Position numbers and translations under genes: made by a program
Shown: positions 27,581-37,700 of the stretch, in pieces
Layout: every line of letters starts with the position of its first letter
Numbering within the stretch: position 1 is the first letter of the stretch
Notes under the pieces: generated by a model
The model's input: only the letters and a program-made list of their open reading frames with translations
What the model was told of the DNA's origin: nothing
Databases searched by the model: none
Source: UBA4408 sp002389785
GTDB taxonomy: Bacteria; Bacteroidota; Bacteroidia; UBA4408
Direction of reading: 5' to 3'
Assembly: GCA_035438985.1 (NCBI GenBank)
Contig: DAORJK010000007.1
Span: 62,001-126,000, forward strand
DNA: 64,000 bases

Positions 27581-28071
27581 GCTCATCTTGTGCAGCAGGC
27601 CGGCACACGGGTTTCGACTCCGCTCAACCTGACCCAGGTAAAATTTGCTTTTTATTTTTTCAAATTAAAATTTTTTTGAATTTCAAAAAAAATCAGGGTC
27701 ATCCAGCGTAGTCGAAGGGTGCGTTGGCTCATCATGTGTAGCAGGCTCACACACGGTTTCGACTCCGCTCAACCTGACCCAAGTAATGTTTGTTTTTAAT
27801 TGTTCAAATTAAACTCTTTTTGAATTTCAAATAAACCAGGGTCATCCAAAACGCAGTCGAAGGAGTGCGTTGGGTCATCATGTGAAGCAGGTCAGCACAC
27901 TGTTTCGACTCCGCTCAACCTGACCCAAGTAATGTTTGTTTTTACTTGTTCAAATTAAACTCTTTTTGAATTTCAAATAAACCAGGGTCATCCAGAGCGC
28001 AGTCGAAGGAGTGCGTCGGGTCATCATGTGAAGCAGGTCAGCACACTGTTTCGACTTTGCTCAACAAGCCG
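27581..28071. repeat. Tandem 146-bp repeat array with inverted-repeat arms (3 full and 1 partial copy)
   Basis: Copies start at 27581, 27727, 27873 and 28019, a period of 146 bases; the fourth is cut at about 28071, twelve bases before the stop codon at 28083. Each copy carries an arm TTTCGACTCCGCTCAACC (27612, 27757, 27903, 28049), an AT-rich centre of about 60 bases with TGAATTTCAAA, and an opposite arm AGGGTCATCC...GCAGTCGAAGG that is its imperfect reverse complement, so each unit can fold as a long hairpin. Copies 2 and 3 are nearly identical; copy 1 has diverged. The unit resembles intergenic 'TCGACTCCGCTCAACCTGACC' repeats common in Bacteroidota genomes. It lies between the end of a secreted-protein operon and sucA and contains no gene. 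The flank 27400-27580 holds nothing I recognise. Confidence 0.9.
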
Positions 28072-28082
28072 ATATAATTTTA

Positions 28083-29711
28083 TTATTCGAACACTATTTT
28101 ACCGCTATAGCTTTTTGTGCCGTTGCTTAATACCGCATTGTAAATACCCGAAGCTTCGGATTCGATGTTGATTTTTATTTTTTGCTGGCTGGTAGTTAGC
28201 GTTTGTTGCTGAATAATTTTTCCCTGGCTGTTGTAAATGCTTAACACCAGGTTGTTTTGGTGTAGCATATCAGTTGGTACCGTTATGTTGCATTTGCCGC
28301 TGTTGGGGTTGGCATAAATAAGGAGTTGATTCGTACTATTGCTTTTTTGCAATGCAGTAATACCGGTGATGGCATCATGTTTTGCCACAAAGGCATCGTA
28401 GGTATTAGTACATGTAAAACTAGTTGTACCAATGTTTACCGTGTTTATAAAGGTACCCGATACGATGGGATTGTTTGTATTGTCAACAGCAACTGCCAAA
28501 CCTTTTGCATTTCCAAAATTATACACTCCAATGCAAGCGCCATTGGGAGTATATTTGGCCAAAAACAAATCTCTTGAATTAGTTGCTGTAACTGTATTAG
28601 TACCAAAATGGGCCGTACCGCCAAATTCACCTGTAATATATAAATCACCCAAATTGTCCGAGGCTATATCATATGCTCCTTCTGTAGGAGCACTCATGTC
28701 GATTCGTTGAAACGAAATAAAGTTACCCGAGCTATCGTGTTTTGCTACTATCATATCGCCCCATCCAATTTTAAAAACTGTTTGATTTCCAATAGTTGCA
28801 GAATCGGTAATTGTGAACATTGTATAGATATTTTCATTCAAATCGATGGCTATCCTTGAAACAAAACTTCCATATCTTAATGCACCTGCTGCTTTAGCCC
28901 ATTGCAATTCTCCATTAAGATTAAATTTGGATATAACCTTTGGAATTTTTTGAAATGTAAAAACAAACGATACTGTATCAAACATAAAGGAAGTACCTGA
29001 GTAACCACTTATATAAAAATTATTTTGAGTAACCTGTAAATCCATGTGCTGAAAGGAAGCTGAATTGGTAATTTTTTTCACTAAAATTTGATTCCCATTG
29101 TTATCGTATTTAATAAAAAACACACCTGCCTGTAAGCTGTCGTTACCAACATTAAACGCCATATTACTTGTGCCAATTGCATACACATTGCCGGCACCAT
29201 CAAAATCGATGGTATTACCGCTTTGTGAGCCGTTTCCTGTAATTGTATGGTACCAAAGCACATCGCCGTTTAAATTGGCTTTGCCAAAAATGGCGTCCAT
29301 GTCGCCTGGGGAAGAATATACAGTAGTTGAATTTAGTTGAAAGTAACTGCCAACTGCTCCTGCAAAAAGTAATGAGTTGGAAGTAGAATCAAAAACTAAT
29401 TTAAAAATACCACCATAGCAATTCGCAGAGTAATCAATTCCAACACTTTTAGCCCAAATAAGACTTCCTGTTTGCGAATATTTTGCTAAATAATTTGTTG
29501 GATTACTTCCACCAAATAGTGTATCGTTATCAAAAATGCAGGTGTTACCTTGAAAACCACCCAATACATATGAATTTCCTTGGTTATCTACGCATGAAAT
29601 TCGAGCAATGTCATAATTAGGATTATGAATATGCTTAGCCCATTGCCAGCTTTGGGCTTGCGAATAAAATGCAAGAGTTAAAATATAGATTATTGATATG
29701 AGTTTTTTCAT
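28083..29711 (-). CDS. T9SS-secreted SBBP/beta-propeller repeat protein
   Basis: A 542-residue exported protein with a signal peptide (cleaved near SQAQ-S, residue 19). Residues 20-440 are repeats of the SBBP type: a 'D-x-x-GN-x-Y-x-x-G' turn (DNQGNSYVLGGF, DGAGNVYAIG, DNLGDLYITG) next to 'F-x-AKY/KYD' strands, the pattern of beta-propeller blades. The last 80 residues (LLIYANPNSGKCNI... ASGIYNAVLSNG) form a T9SS type A sorting domain with the YxNPNxG start. The ligand is unknown. It is the last gene of a three-gene operon and is followed immediately by the tandem repeat array. Confidence 0.85.
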   Translation of the reverse strand: MKKLISIIYILTLAFYSQAQSWQWAKHIHNPNYDIARISCVDNQGNSYVLGGFQGNTCIFDNDTLFGGSNPTNYLAKYSQTGSLIWAKSVGIDYSANCYGGIFKLVFDSTSNSLLFAGAVGSYFQLNSTTVYSSPGDMDAIFGKANLNGDVLWYHTITGNGSQSGNTIDFDGAGNVYAIGTSNMAFNVGNDSLQAGVFFIKYDNNGNQILVKKITNSASFQHMDLQVTQNNFYISGYSGTSFMFDTVSFVFTFQKIPKVISKFNLNGELQWAKAAGALRYGSFVSRIAIDLNENIYTMFTITDSATIGNQTVFKIGWGDMIVAKHDSSGNFISFQRIDMSAPTEGAYDIASDNLGDLYITGEFGGTAHFGTNTVTATNSRDLFLAKYTPNGACIGVYNFGNAKGLAVAVDNTNNPIVSGTFINTVNIGTTSFTCTNTYDAFVAKHDAITGITALQKSNSTNQLLIYANPNSGKCNITVPTDMLHQNNLVLSIYNSQGKIIQQQTLTTSQQKIKINIESEASGIYNAVLSNGTKSYSGKIVFE

Positions 29712-29720
29712 GAGTACATT

Positions 29721-32030
29721 TTATTGAGTTAAAATTATTTTTTTTGAGGCAGCTATAACGGAATCATCCACTCTGAGATAATAAACTCCCGGTAAAAAGT
29801 TTGACATATTTAAATCAAATTCTGTTTGATTGCTTTGTGATTTTAACAGCAATCTACCGGTGATGTCACGAACTTCAAAATTAAATACTGTCGACAATTC
29901 CTTTTCGATGCTAATATGCATTAAACCATTAGAAGGATTGGGCATTATTTCAAAATTTAAGCTTGCATATTTTTGTTTGAAAGACACCTCTATTTCGGCA
30001 CTTTCAAATTGTGTATCAATTAAGGTTGTTGAAACATTTGCCACTTTGTTATAGCCAATAAAATCAACATCGTTGCAATCCCATAAAGTAGCTTCAGTAA
30101 ATAAATGAACTTCGCTTCCAAGTTCAGCATGAAATTCTGATAAAATATACACATCGTTGCGGGCACTAAAATCGGCAATTCCACCGGTATTGCCTGCGCC
30201 TTGTATGGTAATAGTGTTGTTTGCAAATAGAGTATTCCATCCCTTGTACTTTTTAGTTTCGGTTAAGCCAACTGTTAAACTCAATGCCGATGGGTTTGAA
30301 GGTACAATGCCATCGTAATTAAAATCATTTTGAGTTAAATTATAGGTGCTAGGAAAAGTTGAAATGCTTGAGTTGGGAAAAGTAGGCCCAAACTGATTTA
30401 CAAAAATGCGAGAGGCTCCACTTGCTGAAACTTGTAAGGCTTCTATATTTCCGCGCAATGGGTCTACACTCCCTTCAAAATCATAGGGAATTATATCAAA
30501 ATGCCCTGCATTGTCTGTATAAACATAATGTCTATCGTAGATGGGTGGTTTGTTTGGGCTAGGGTTAGGCATTAAATAGGTATACCCAATAACTACTGCA
30601 CCTTCGATCGGGTTTCCATCTTGATCAAGCACTGTTCCACTTACTGTATTGTTTAATTGAGCTGCCGGTACATTGTGATTAAATGGATCGGAGGGATTAA
30701 AACTACTTGGCATTTGATAGTTTCCCATTGCGGGTGGTTGCAGTGTGGTAGGATTTAGGTAGTTTTTGAAAGTGGTAGCTACCGGCTTTTCGTTAGAAGA
30801 ATTAGCCGGCCAAGTTGCATTGCCATGTTTGATTATACCAAAAGCATCATCGAGTTGATAGGTTTCTTGCAAATCCCACCAGGAGTAGCCACTACCACCC
30901 CAGTCGCGCACTGCTGCCAAACTTTCCTGGGCATACGTTACTTGTTCGGCTTCTGTACCTTCAACCACAACATTTGAATTTAGTTGTTTCCATGCATCGT
31001 TTGCTCTGAAGCCGGTTTCACCCACCATCCATGGCATTGGGCAATGCTCGCTAAACCATTTAATGTTATACAAAGACCTATCCATACAGGCTCTTCCACT
31101 TACTTGTTCATAGCTAGGCCTTAAGGGGTAAAAATGGGGTTGTAAAAAATCACATCTCAGTACATCGGGGTCCCAGCCTATTACATCCTCAATGTTGTAG
31201 GTACTTAAAGAAATTAAATGAGTGTTGTCAATAGTGTGTATTAGGTTGTACCAATGATTGCTTAATTCGCAAATTGATTGTTTGTTGTTTACATCCAAAT
31301 CAAAATAAAAATAAGGCTCTTCAACAAATATATAGGCCATAAAGTGATCGTTATGTGGTGCACTTACCATGTGATTGGCTATTAAACTTAACAAGGCATC
31401 ATAATCTGCGATGGCACTTGGTGATTTTGAAATATCGCCATAACCAACATCAATCATAATTTGCAAATCAATGTCAGGCAGAGCGGCAATCTCTAATATT
31501 TTGTCAATTGCCGATAAATAAGCTGATATTATTGGGTCGCTTGTAGAAATGTTTTGTACCCAAAGATAGTATGCCACTCCTCCACTATGCGAAACAACCG
31601 AAGGACTACAAGGTATTGTATTTGGTGGATTCCAAGGAGGGGGTGGTGTAATTTGACTTGTATTGGTTCCCTGAAAATAAAAATTTTGACAATTAGCATT
31701 ATAGATGGGAACCATTCCGGTCCATCGCATGCAATTAAATCCTAAATCTTTTATCCGTGTCATATTATAACGTAGGGCGTATTCAAATCCAAGGGCACTT
31801 ATAGCATTATCGTATTCGTCGCTTGCTCCTAATAATTTATGGGGGCCAGCGTATATATTCATGTTAGGATCCACCGCAAATTCAATAATATCATCGAGTG
31901 CCATTGGATAAAAATCATTCCCATTTAGCTTAAACTGCTTACCTTGTAAAGTAACTTGTGCAGTACCTTGTAAATTTAAGCATAGCACAATTAGAATCAA
32001 AATGCTGTTTTTTATACCTTGACTAACCAT
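29721..32030 (-). CDS. T9SS-secreted glycoside-hydrolase-like protein (GH-A clan fold)
   Basis: A 769-residue exported protein. The signal peptide is cleaved near GTAQ-V (residue 25). Residues 30-420 look like a GH-A clan TIM barrel: FKLNGNDFYPMALDD at the start, an IKDLGFNCMRWTG strand, a FVEEP segment (Glu237/Glu238) in the place of the acid/base 'NEP', and WMVGETGFR (Glu338) in the place of the nucleophile. Residues about 463-550 form a carboxypeptidase-regulatory-like domain (VSGTVLDQDGNPIEGAVV). The C-terminal 80 residues (IMPNPSNGLMHISI...) are a T9SS type A sorting domain. The substrate is unknown. It lies between a tail-fibre-like protein (2-base gap) and an SBBP protein (9-base gap). 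Confidence 0.78.
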   Translation of the reverse strand: MVSQGIKNSILILIVLCLNLQGTAQVTLQGKQFKLNGNDFYPMALDDIIEFAVDPNMNIYAGPHKLLGASDEYDNAISALGFEYALRYNMTRIKDLGFNCMRWTGMVPIYNANCQNFYFQGTNTSQITPPPPWNPPNTIPCSPSVVSHSGGVAYYLWVQNISTSDPIISAYLSAIDKILEIAALPDIDLQIMIDVGYGDISKSPSAIADYDALLSLIANHMVSAPHNDHFMAYIFVEEPYFYFDLDVNNKQSICELSNHWYNLIHTIDNTHLISLSTYNIEDVIGWDPDVLRCDFLQPHFYPLRPSYEQVSGRACMDRSLYNIKWFSEHCPMPWMVGETGFRANDAWKQLNSNVVVEGTEAEQVTYAQESLAAVRDWGGSGYSWWDLQETYQLDDAFGIIKHGNATWPANSSNEKPVATTFKNYLNPTTLQPPAMGNYQMPSSFNPSDPFNHNVPAAQLNNTVSGTVLDQDGNPIEGAVVIGYTYLMPNPSPNKPPIYDRHYVYTDNAGHFDIIPYDFEGSVDPLRGNIEALQVSASGASRIFVNQFGPTFPNSSISTFPSTYNLTQNDFNYDGIVPSNPSALSLTVGLTETKKYKGWNTLFANNTITIQGAGNTGGIADFSARNDVYILSEFHAELGSEVHLFTEATLWDCNDVDFIGYNKVANVSTTLIDTQFESAEIEVSFKQKYASLNFEIMPNPSNGLMHISIEKELSTVFNFEVRDITGRLLLKSQSNQTEFDLNMSNFLPGVYYLRVDDSVIAASKKIILTQ

Positions 32031-32032
32031 GG

Positions 32033-33067
32033 CTATTTATTTTTAATGGCAACCATTTCAGCTTTTAAGGCAGTTAATTGCTTTTGCAAATCAATAATGT
32101 AAAGTGTTTGCTCTTCTATAGTTTGCAAAATTTTGCTTTGCATAGCGCCAAGTTCAAAGCCCTCATTTTTTATTACTTCATCGGCGCCGGGTACGTTTGG
32201 CAAATGTTTGTTTTTGCTTACATACTGTTCTAATTCGCTTATGGTTCGCAACTTATAATGTTTATCAAACACAAAATCGGGCCAAGGATTGGTGGGTGCT
32301 GTTACCCTTACTTCATTGGTTGCTATGCCTGCAGCAACATACAAATTATAGGAATTTGTTGTGCAACTGGCACAAGGACTCATCCCAATAAATACTTTGG
32401 TAGTTCGATACAAGTCGTAGCCATTTGAGCCTAAGGCCCAATAGTTTAAGTTGGATTTAAAATTTGTTATAGGTACATTTTGCAAAATACCATTGTTATC
32501 GGCCTGTACAATATCAGCAGTTGTAGCGCCTGCCAATATTCCGGAACGAATATCTCCATTTACATCAAGCGTAGCTATTGGAGTGGTATTGTGATTAATT
32601 CCTAAACGACTATCTTGAGGAGTATCGCCTGAAAAATACATGCGTGTAATTTCATTAATATGGTCCCATAAAAAAAAGTCGTGCTTACCTACGGTAAAAA
32701 AATCATTTCCTAAAGCCCATTGTTCGTTGTTTTTATGCCGAAAATAAATTTCGTTGGTGCGAATTTCATCACTACGTGTATTGTTTAATGAAATACCTTG
32801 ACGAATAAATTCGCCATCACCGTGGCTAACTTCCAGTTTATTGTTAGGGCTAAGATTGGAGCCTATTTCAACAAAGCCTTGGCAATGTATAATGTCACCT
32901 GGAAAAGGACAATCAAACCAATCGCTGGTAGATAAAGGCACAGCTAATTCATCGGCACATCCAATATCCAATCCGCTGTGGTCGGGCGGTTCCTGTGCAA
33001 AAGCAATCGTGCTAAAGAAGACTAAAACGAATGAAAATACAATTTTTAAAAATTTGTTTTTCAACAA
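32033..33067 (-). CDS. Secreted tail-fibre-like protein with C-terminal coiled coil; start codon in doubt
   Basis: A 344-residue exported protein. The signal peptide (LKNKFLKIVFSFVLVFFSTI, cleaved near FAQ) follows a TTG; there is no ATG or GTG in this frame before the signal. The middle is a beta-rich repeat region (LEVSHGDGEF, IATLDVNGDIRSG) like phage tail-fibre shafts. The last 80 residues (FDKHYKLRTISELEQYV, HLPNVPGADEV, then a heptad-like ILQTIEEQTLYIIDLQKQL) match the C-terminal module common in Bacteroidota proteins related to the S74/tail-fibre chaperone region. An 11-base homopolymer lies 28 bases upstream, and the ATG at 33159 is one base out of frame with this ORF. It is the first gene of the operon. 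Confidence 0.7.
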   Translation of the reverse strand: MLKNKFLKIVFSFVLVFFSTIAFAQEPPDHSGLDIGCADELAVPLSTSDWFDCPFPGDIIHCQGFVEIGSNLSPNNKLEVSHGDGEFIRQGISLNNTRSDEIRTNEIYFRHKNNEQWALGNDFFTVGKHDFFLWDHINEITRMYFSGDTPQDSRLGINHNTTPIATLDVNGDIRSGILAGATTADIVQADNNGILQNVPITNFKSNLNYWALGSNGYDLYRTTKVFIGMSPCASCTTNSYNLYVAAGIATNEVRVTAPTNPWPDFVFDKHYKLRTISELEQYVSKNKHLPNVPGADEVIKNEGFELGAMQSKILQTIEEQTLYIIDLQKQLTALKAEMVAIKNK

Positions 33068-33084
33068 GTTATTTCCTGAAAGGC

Positions 33085-33159
33085 CTATTCCTGTAGGGGG
33101 GGGGGGTAAATACCTGAAGGTATTTTAATTACGTTGTTTGAGAAAGTTACTGTTTTCAT
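33085..33159 (-). other. Short leader ORF ending just past a C11 tract; possible frameshift switch
   Basis: The ATG at 33159, preceded by an A-rich stretch, opens a 24-codon frame beginning MKTVTFSNN. It enters a run of 11 C (minus strand, 33106-33096) and stops at TAG 33087-33085. If the tract had 9 or 12 C, the same ATG would read through in frame into the signal peptide of the tail-fibre-like protein. At 11 C it does not. Either this is a phase-variation switch in its OFF state or the real start is the TTG at 33067, and a miscounted homopolymer is also possible. Confidence 0.5.
33096..33106 (-). repeat. Homopolymer tract of 11 C
   Basis: Eleven G on the plus strand, the only homopolymer of G or C this long that I noticed in the window. 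Such tracts slip during replication. It lies between the only nearby ATG and the signal-peptide codons of the downstream gene. The surrounding 33160-33453 stretch has no gene that I recognise. Confidence 0.95.
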
Positions 33160-33411
33160 TGGGCATTTTTTTAGAAATGAATAATATAGTAATAACAGCA
33201 ATTAGTAAATCTTAGAACAATGCTAACACTATTTTTCAACAAAACAAATTTTTGTCGACATTTTATTATTCTTCATCTGCTTCATTTATTGTTTAGTCTT
33301 GTCTTTTGATTTTCTTGAACATATATTCATTAGCGCTTCCTATTCCCTTAAAATTCATCCAAAGTACACCGGTATAGTGTATCAACTTTTTTATTCCTAG
33401 TGTTAATCTGT

Positions 33412-33419
33412 TTACTTTG
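33412..33419 (+). promoter_or_regulatory. Candidate -7 box for the GT87-like gene
   Basis: TTACTTTG matches seven of eight positions of TAnnTTTG and lies 34 bases before the ATG at 33454. There is no clear -33 element. Weak. Confidence 0.3.
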
Positions 33420-33453
33420 CATTCGAAAAATTGACTATCAAAGCTAACACTTA

Positions 33454-34635
33454 ATGACACTATCGAAAATTCCGGCTCTTCTTTTCAATAAAAATTTGCT
33501 GCTTTCAATTTTTGTGATCATAACCCTTGGAATCACCGCACAAAGTTTTTTAAAAAAGATGAAAACCTTTGACGATTCCGGTGCTTTGTACACACAATAC
33601 AACAATTATGTAATTTTTAAGCAGTCGTACTTTCATTTGTTACAGCAGGAAGATTTGTACAAATTGTATCCAACAGAACACTGGGATTTGTATAAATACA
33701 GTCCGAGTTTTTCGGTAATGATGGCACCTATGGCATTGTTTCCGGATACAATAGGATTGTTTATTTGGAACCTACTAAATGTGCTGGTATTGTTTTTTGC
33801 ACTCTGGAAGTTCCCTCATCAATCTGCCCGAAATCGCTTGCTAATGTTAGCATTTGTGCTTATTGAATTAATTACTTCTACACAAAATGCACAAAGTAAT
33901 GCACTTATTGCCGGCTTATTTTTATTAGCATTTATTCAGTTAGAAAAGAATAATAGCATTTGGGCGAGTTTGTTTATAGTCCTAACTATCTACATAAAAC
34001 TGTTTGGTATTGTTGCATTGGCAATGTTTCTATTTTATCCTAATAAACTCAAGTCAATTATTTATATCTGCCTATGGACAATATTGATTGGAGCTCTGCC
34101 ATTGCTTTTTGTATCGATGCAGCAACTTAGCTTTTTGTATTCAAGTTGGGGGCAATTATTAAAAATGGATCATGGAATTTCAACCGGATTATCGGTTGCA
34201 GGTTGGCTCTATACCTGGTTTGGAATTGATGCTAAAACCGGTGTTGTTTTGGTGGGAACAGTGTTATTTTGCTTGCCCATGTTACGTTTTAACATGTATC
34301 GCGATTATTATTTTAGAGTCTTGTATTTAGTTTCCATTATGTTGTGGGTAATTATATTTAATCATAGAGCCGAATCGGCTACATTTATTATTGCGGTTGC
34401 AGGAGTTGCTGTTTGGTATTTTTCACAAAAGCCAAATGCAATTAACACTACCTTAATTGTGTTATGCATTATTTTTTCAATCCTTTCTCCTACCGATCTA
34501 TTTCCAAAATATATTCGAGTTAACTATGTAATTCCCTATGTATTAAAAGCGGTTCCTTGTATTCTTATTTGGGGAAAAATTGTATCTGATTTATTGTTGA
34601 CACCTCCCGATATTATTCATAAGCTGAAAGCTTAA
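33454..34635 (+). CDS. GT87-family (DUF2029) polyprenyl-phosphate-dependent glycosyltransferase
   Basis: A 393-residue membrane protein with about ten transmembrane segments. It carries the GT87 pattern: a first luminal loop with acidic residues (TFDDSGALYTQYNNY), then LYPTEHWDLYKYSPSFSVMMAPMALFP, in which the 'YxYxP-x-P' block before TM2 is typical, and LITSTQNAQSNALIAGLFLLAF (the 'Q-x-N' motif). Characterised members transfer mannose or arabinose from a polyprenyl phosphate donor to a glycan on the outside of the membrane; the sugar and acceptor cannot be told here. It is a lone plus-strand gene between minus-strand blocks and converges on the next gene at a shared terminator. Confidence 0.78.
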   Translation: MTLSKIPALLFNKNLLLSIFVIITLGITAQSFLKKMKTFDDSGALYTQYNNYVIFKQSYFHLLQQEDLYKLYPTEHWDLYKYSPSFSVMMAPMALFPDTIGLFIWNLLNVLVLFFALWKFPHQSARNRLLMLAFVLIELITSTQNAQSNALIAGLFLLAFIQLEKNNSIWASLFIVLTIYIKLFGIVALAMFLFYPNKLKSIIYICLWTILIGALPLLFVSMQQLSFLYSSWGQLLKMDHGISTGLSVAGWLYTWFGIDAKTGVVLVGTVLFCLPMLRFNMYRDYYFRVLYLVSIMLWVIIFNHRAESATFIIAVAGVAVWYFSQKPNAINTTLIVLCIIFSILSPTDLFPKYIRVNYVIPYVLKAVPCILIWGKIVSDLLLTPPDIIHKLKA

Positions 34636-34713
34636 TGCGGATGAAAAGTTCCTTTACTTTTACTAGCCAAAAGCAATTTCATGAACAAAGGCTGATTCAG
34701 TTATAACAAAATA

Positions 34714-34749
34714 AAAACGGAGTTTGCCATGCATGACAAACTCCGTTTT
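34714..34749. terminator. Bidirectional terminator
   Basis: The arms AAAACGGAGTTTG (34714-34726) and CAAACTCCGTTTT (34737-34749) enclose a 10-base loop, with A- and T-runs on the two sides. It separates the convergent genes ending at 34635 (plus) and 34769 (minus) and can serve both. Confidence 0.9.
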
Positions 34750-34768
34750 AAAATCAATAAAGCGGCAG

Positions 34769-37700
34769 TTACTCCAGTACCACTCGAATAGTTTTACTGT
34801 TTACTCCGGCATTTAATTTTAGGAAATACACTCCGGCACTAATTCCGTATTGATTAAAATCAAAATCAGTTTGGTATTTGCCACTGTTTTTGGTTTCTAC
34901 AGGAGTTGATGCTACTAATTTTCCAACTAAATTATATAGTTCAAAATTCACATTTGACTTTTCAGTTAGTGTGTAACTTACATTGCTGATTCCATGACTT
35001 GGATTAGGATAAGCTACAAATGAAGTTGTTGTTGCACCATTGTTTTTAACACCGTTGAAAACATCTATGTTGATGGTATAATCTTCTGTTTCTCCAAATT
35101 GATAGGTACCGCAAGGGTTAATGTTTGCAGCGCCACCTTGAGTAAGCACAACTCTCATTCGGGTATTACCAAGTGTTGAAGTAGCTGGAATTATAACACT
35201 ACCGCTTACTACATTGGCAGCAGCAGAAGTGGTTGTTCCGGTAAATACTTGTTCGCCGGCATCGGTAAATAATCCATTCTGATTAAAATCGATATAAACC
35301 GCTATTCTGCCACCAAAGAAATTATTCCCTGATACTATTTGTGCTACACTAATATTGTAACTTGTACTTTGATTAAAAGTTATTGGTGATAATGCTGTTT
35401 TATCAGTATAGGTTCCTGTAGCAGTAGGGTTGTTGGTAACAGGAGTTGCTACACCATTATTTAGTGCTCCAAATGTTACATTTCCAATATCTCCATTTGT
35501 AGCACTTGTTGGAGATGAAGTACAATAGCAGTTGATTGCCGGATTTTGCGTTATGAATACAACTGAACTTGTATCGCTCATTCCGCTACAAGTTATCACA
35601 CATCGGTAATAAGAAGAGCTAGTTTGCGTTCCATTATAAAAATAATTGTTTGCACCACCAATAGCGGTCCATGAAATGCTGTCGGTTGAACTCTGCCATT
35701 CATAAGTCATTCCTGAACCAGAAGTTGCACCAACCAAAGATAAACCAATCACCGAACAAACTGAACTATCAACTGCAGCAGCTAAACCAGCAGTTGGAGG
35801 AGCAACACAAGGTACTTGTTGAACAATATCAATAGTATAATCTTCTGTTTCGCCCCAAGCAAATGTTCCACATGGAGTAACAGCGCCTCCGGCACCACCA
35901 GCTTCCACTAATACAACTCTGAGTCGGGTATGGCCCGGAACCGCTAAAGAAGGAATTGTTAAAGATCCAGAAACTGTATTACCACCGGTAACATTACTAG
36001 TAGTTCCGGTAAACACTGTTTCGCCTATATCCGTAAAATCGCCGTTTTGATTATAGTCAATATAAACAGCAAAATTTGCTGTAAAAAAGTTAGCACTGTT
36101 TATTTGAGTAATTGAAATCGGGTAAGTAATATTTTGTGTATACGACTGCACAGGTAATGCAGTAAAATCAGAATAAGTCCCTGTTGCTGTTGGATTCTGA
36201 GTAGCTGGTGTTCCAACTCCATTATTGAGTGTTCCAAAATTTACATTTCCAATATCAGTATCACTGGCATTGTTGGCAGCTGAAACACAATAGCAATCGG
36301 TTGCCGCATTTTGCATCACATATACAACAGAACTTGTATCACTCATTCCACTACAAGTAAGAATGCAACGATAATATGCAGATTGAGTTAAGGAACTAGT
36401 GTAGAATGGATTACTTGCACCCACAATTGGTAGCCAGTTAAGGCTATCAGTAGAAGATTGCCATTCATAACTCATGCCTGAACCGGAACTTGAACCTGTT
36501 AATGAGAGTGTAAAATCTAATCCTGCACAAACACTGCTATCAGAAGCAAGTGCAATACCAGCAGTTGGTGGAGCAACGCATGGTGGCGGTTGAACCAAAG
36601 TAATAATGTAATCTTCAGTTTCTCCAGAGGCAAACGAAGTACAAGCATCGGTAGCCGCATTCGCTCCACCTTGTTGACGAGTACGAATGCGCATTCCGGT
36701 TTGCCCGCTCATTGCAGTAATTGGAATAAATACGGTTACAGAATTGGGCACATTAGCTTGGGCTGCTGCTGAAACTTGAGTCCACTCATTTGCATCAAAA
36801 GTTCCGCTTTGATCGTAATCAATCCAAAGAGAAATGGTGTTATTTGCGTTTCCAACAGTAACGTTAAAACTGTATGGCATACCAATATCTAACGAAGCTG
36901 TGTTGCTGCCTACAGGGCTGTAACTTGAATAAGATTGACCCGTAGTAGATGCACATCCTGTAGCTAAATTAGAAAGTGAGGTTCCTGTAATGGTTACATC
37001 GTTGATACTACCTGCAGGATTACAGTTAGTGTTGTTATGCAATGCTGTTACGCAATAACATAATGTTGCAGGATTAATAGCAACCAACACAACAGAACTT
37101 GTATCGCTAACATTGCTGCAAGTAACATAACAACGGTAATAAGTATTTTGTAGCGCTATTGTTGAGTAAAATGAATTGTTTGCACCGATTATATCCGACC
37201 AATTAAGACTGTCAAGAGATTCTTGCCATTGAAACGTTAATCCTGAACCCAATGAATTTCCGGTCAATCCCAAAGTGTAATTAATTCCGGCACAAATTCC
37301 ACTTGCTGAAGTAGTTGCAGTTCCTGCTGTTGGGGGAGCCACGCAAGGAGATTGTTGAGCAATTTCAATTAAGTAATCTTCTGTTTCTCCTGAGCCAAAA
37401 GTGGTACATGCATCGGTAGCATTATTTGCACCTCCACCTCCACGGTAACGGAAACGGATTCCTGTTTTACCGATTGAAGCTGTAGAAGGAATTGAAACAG
37501 TAACAATACTAGCCACATTTGCCGTAGAAGCTGCACTAACCTGAGTCCACTCAGAAGCTTCGAAGGTTCCATTCTGATTATAATCAATCCACACCGAGAT
37601 TGCACCTGCTGCAGAAGAGGTTACTGAGAAACTGTAAGATTGGCCCGCAAACAAAGAAGTTGTGTAATTGCCGGTATCTAAATAACTGGTGTATGAATTT

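Noticed and set aside
27581..28071. CRISPR array
   Set aside because: The period is 146 bases and the whole unit is conserved; there are no short direct repeats separated by unique spacers and no cas genes nearby.
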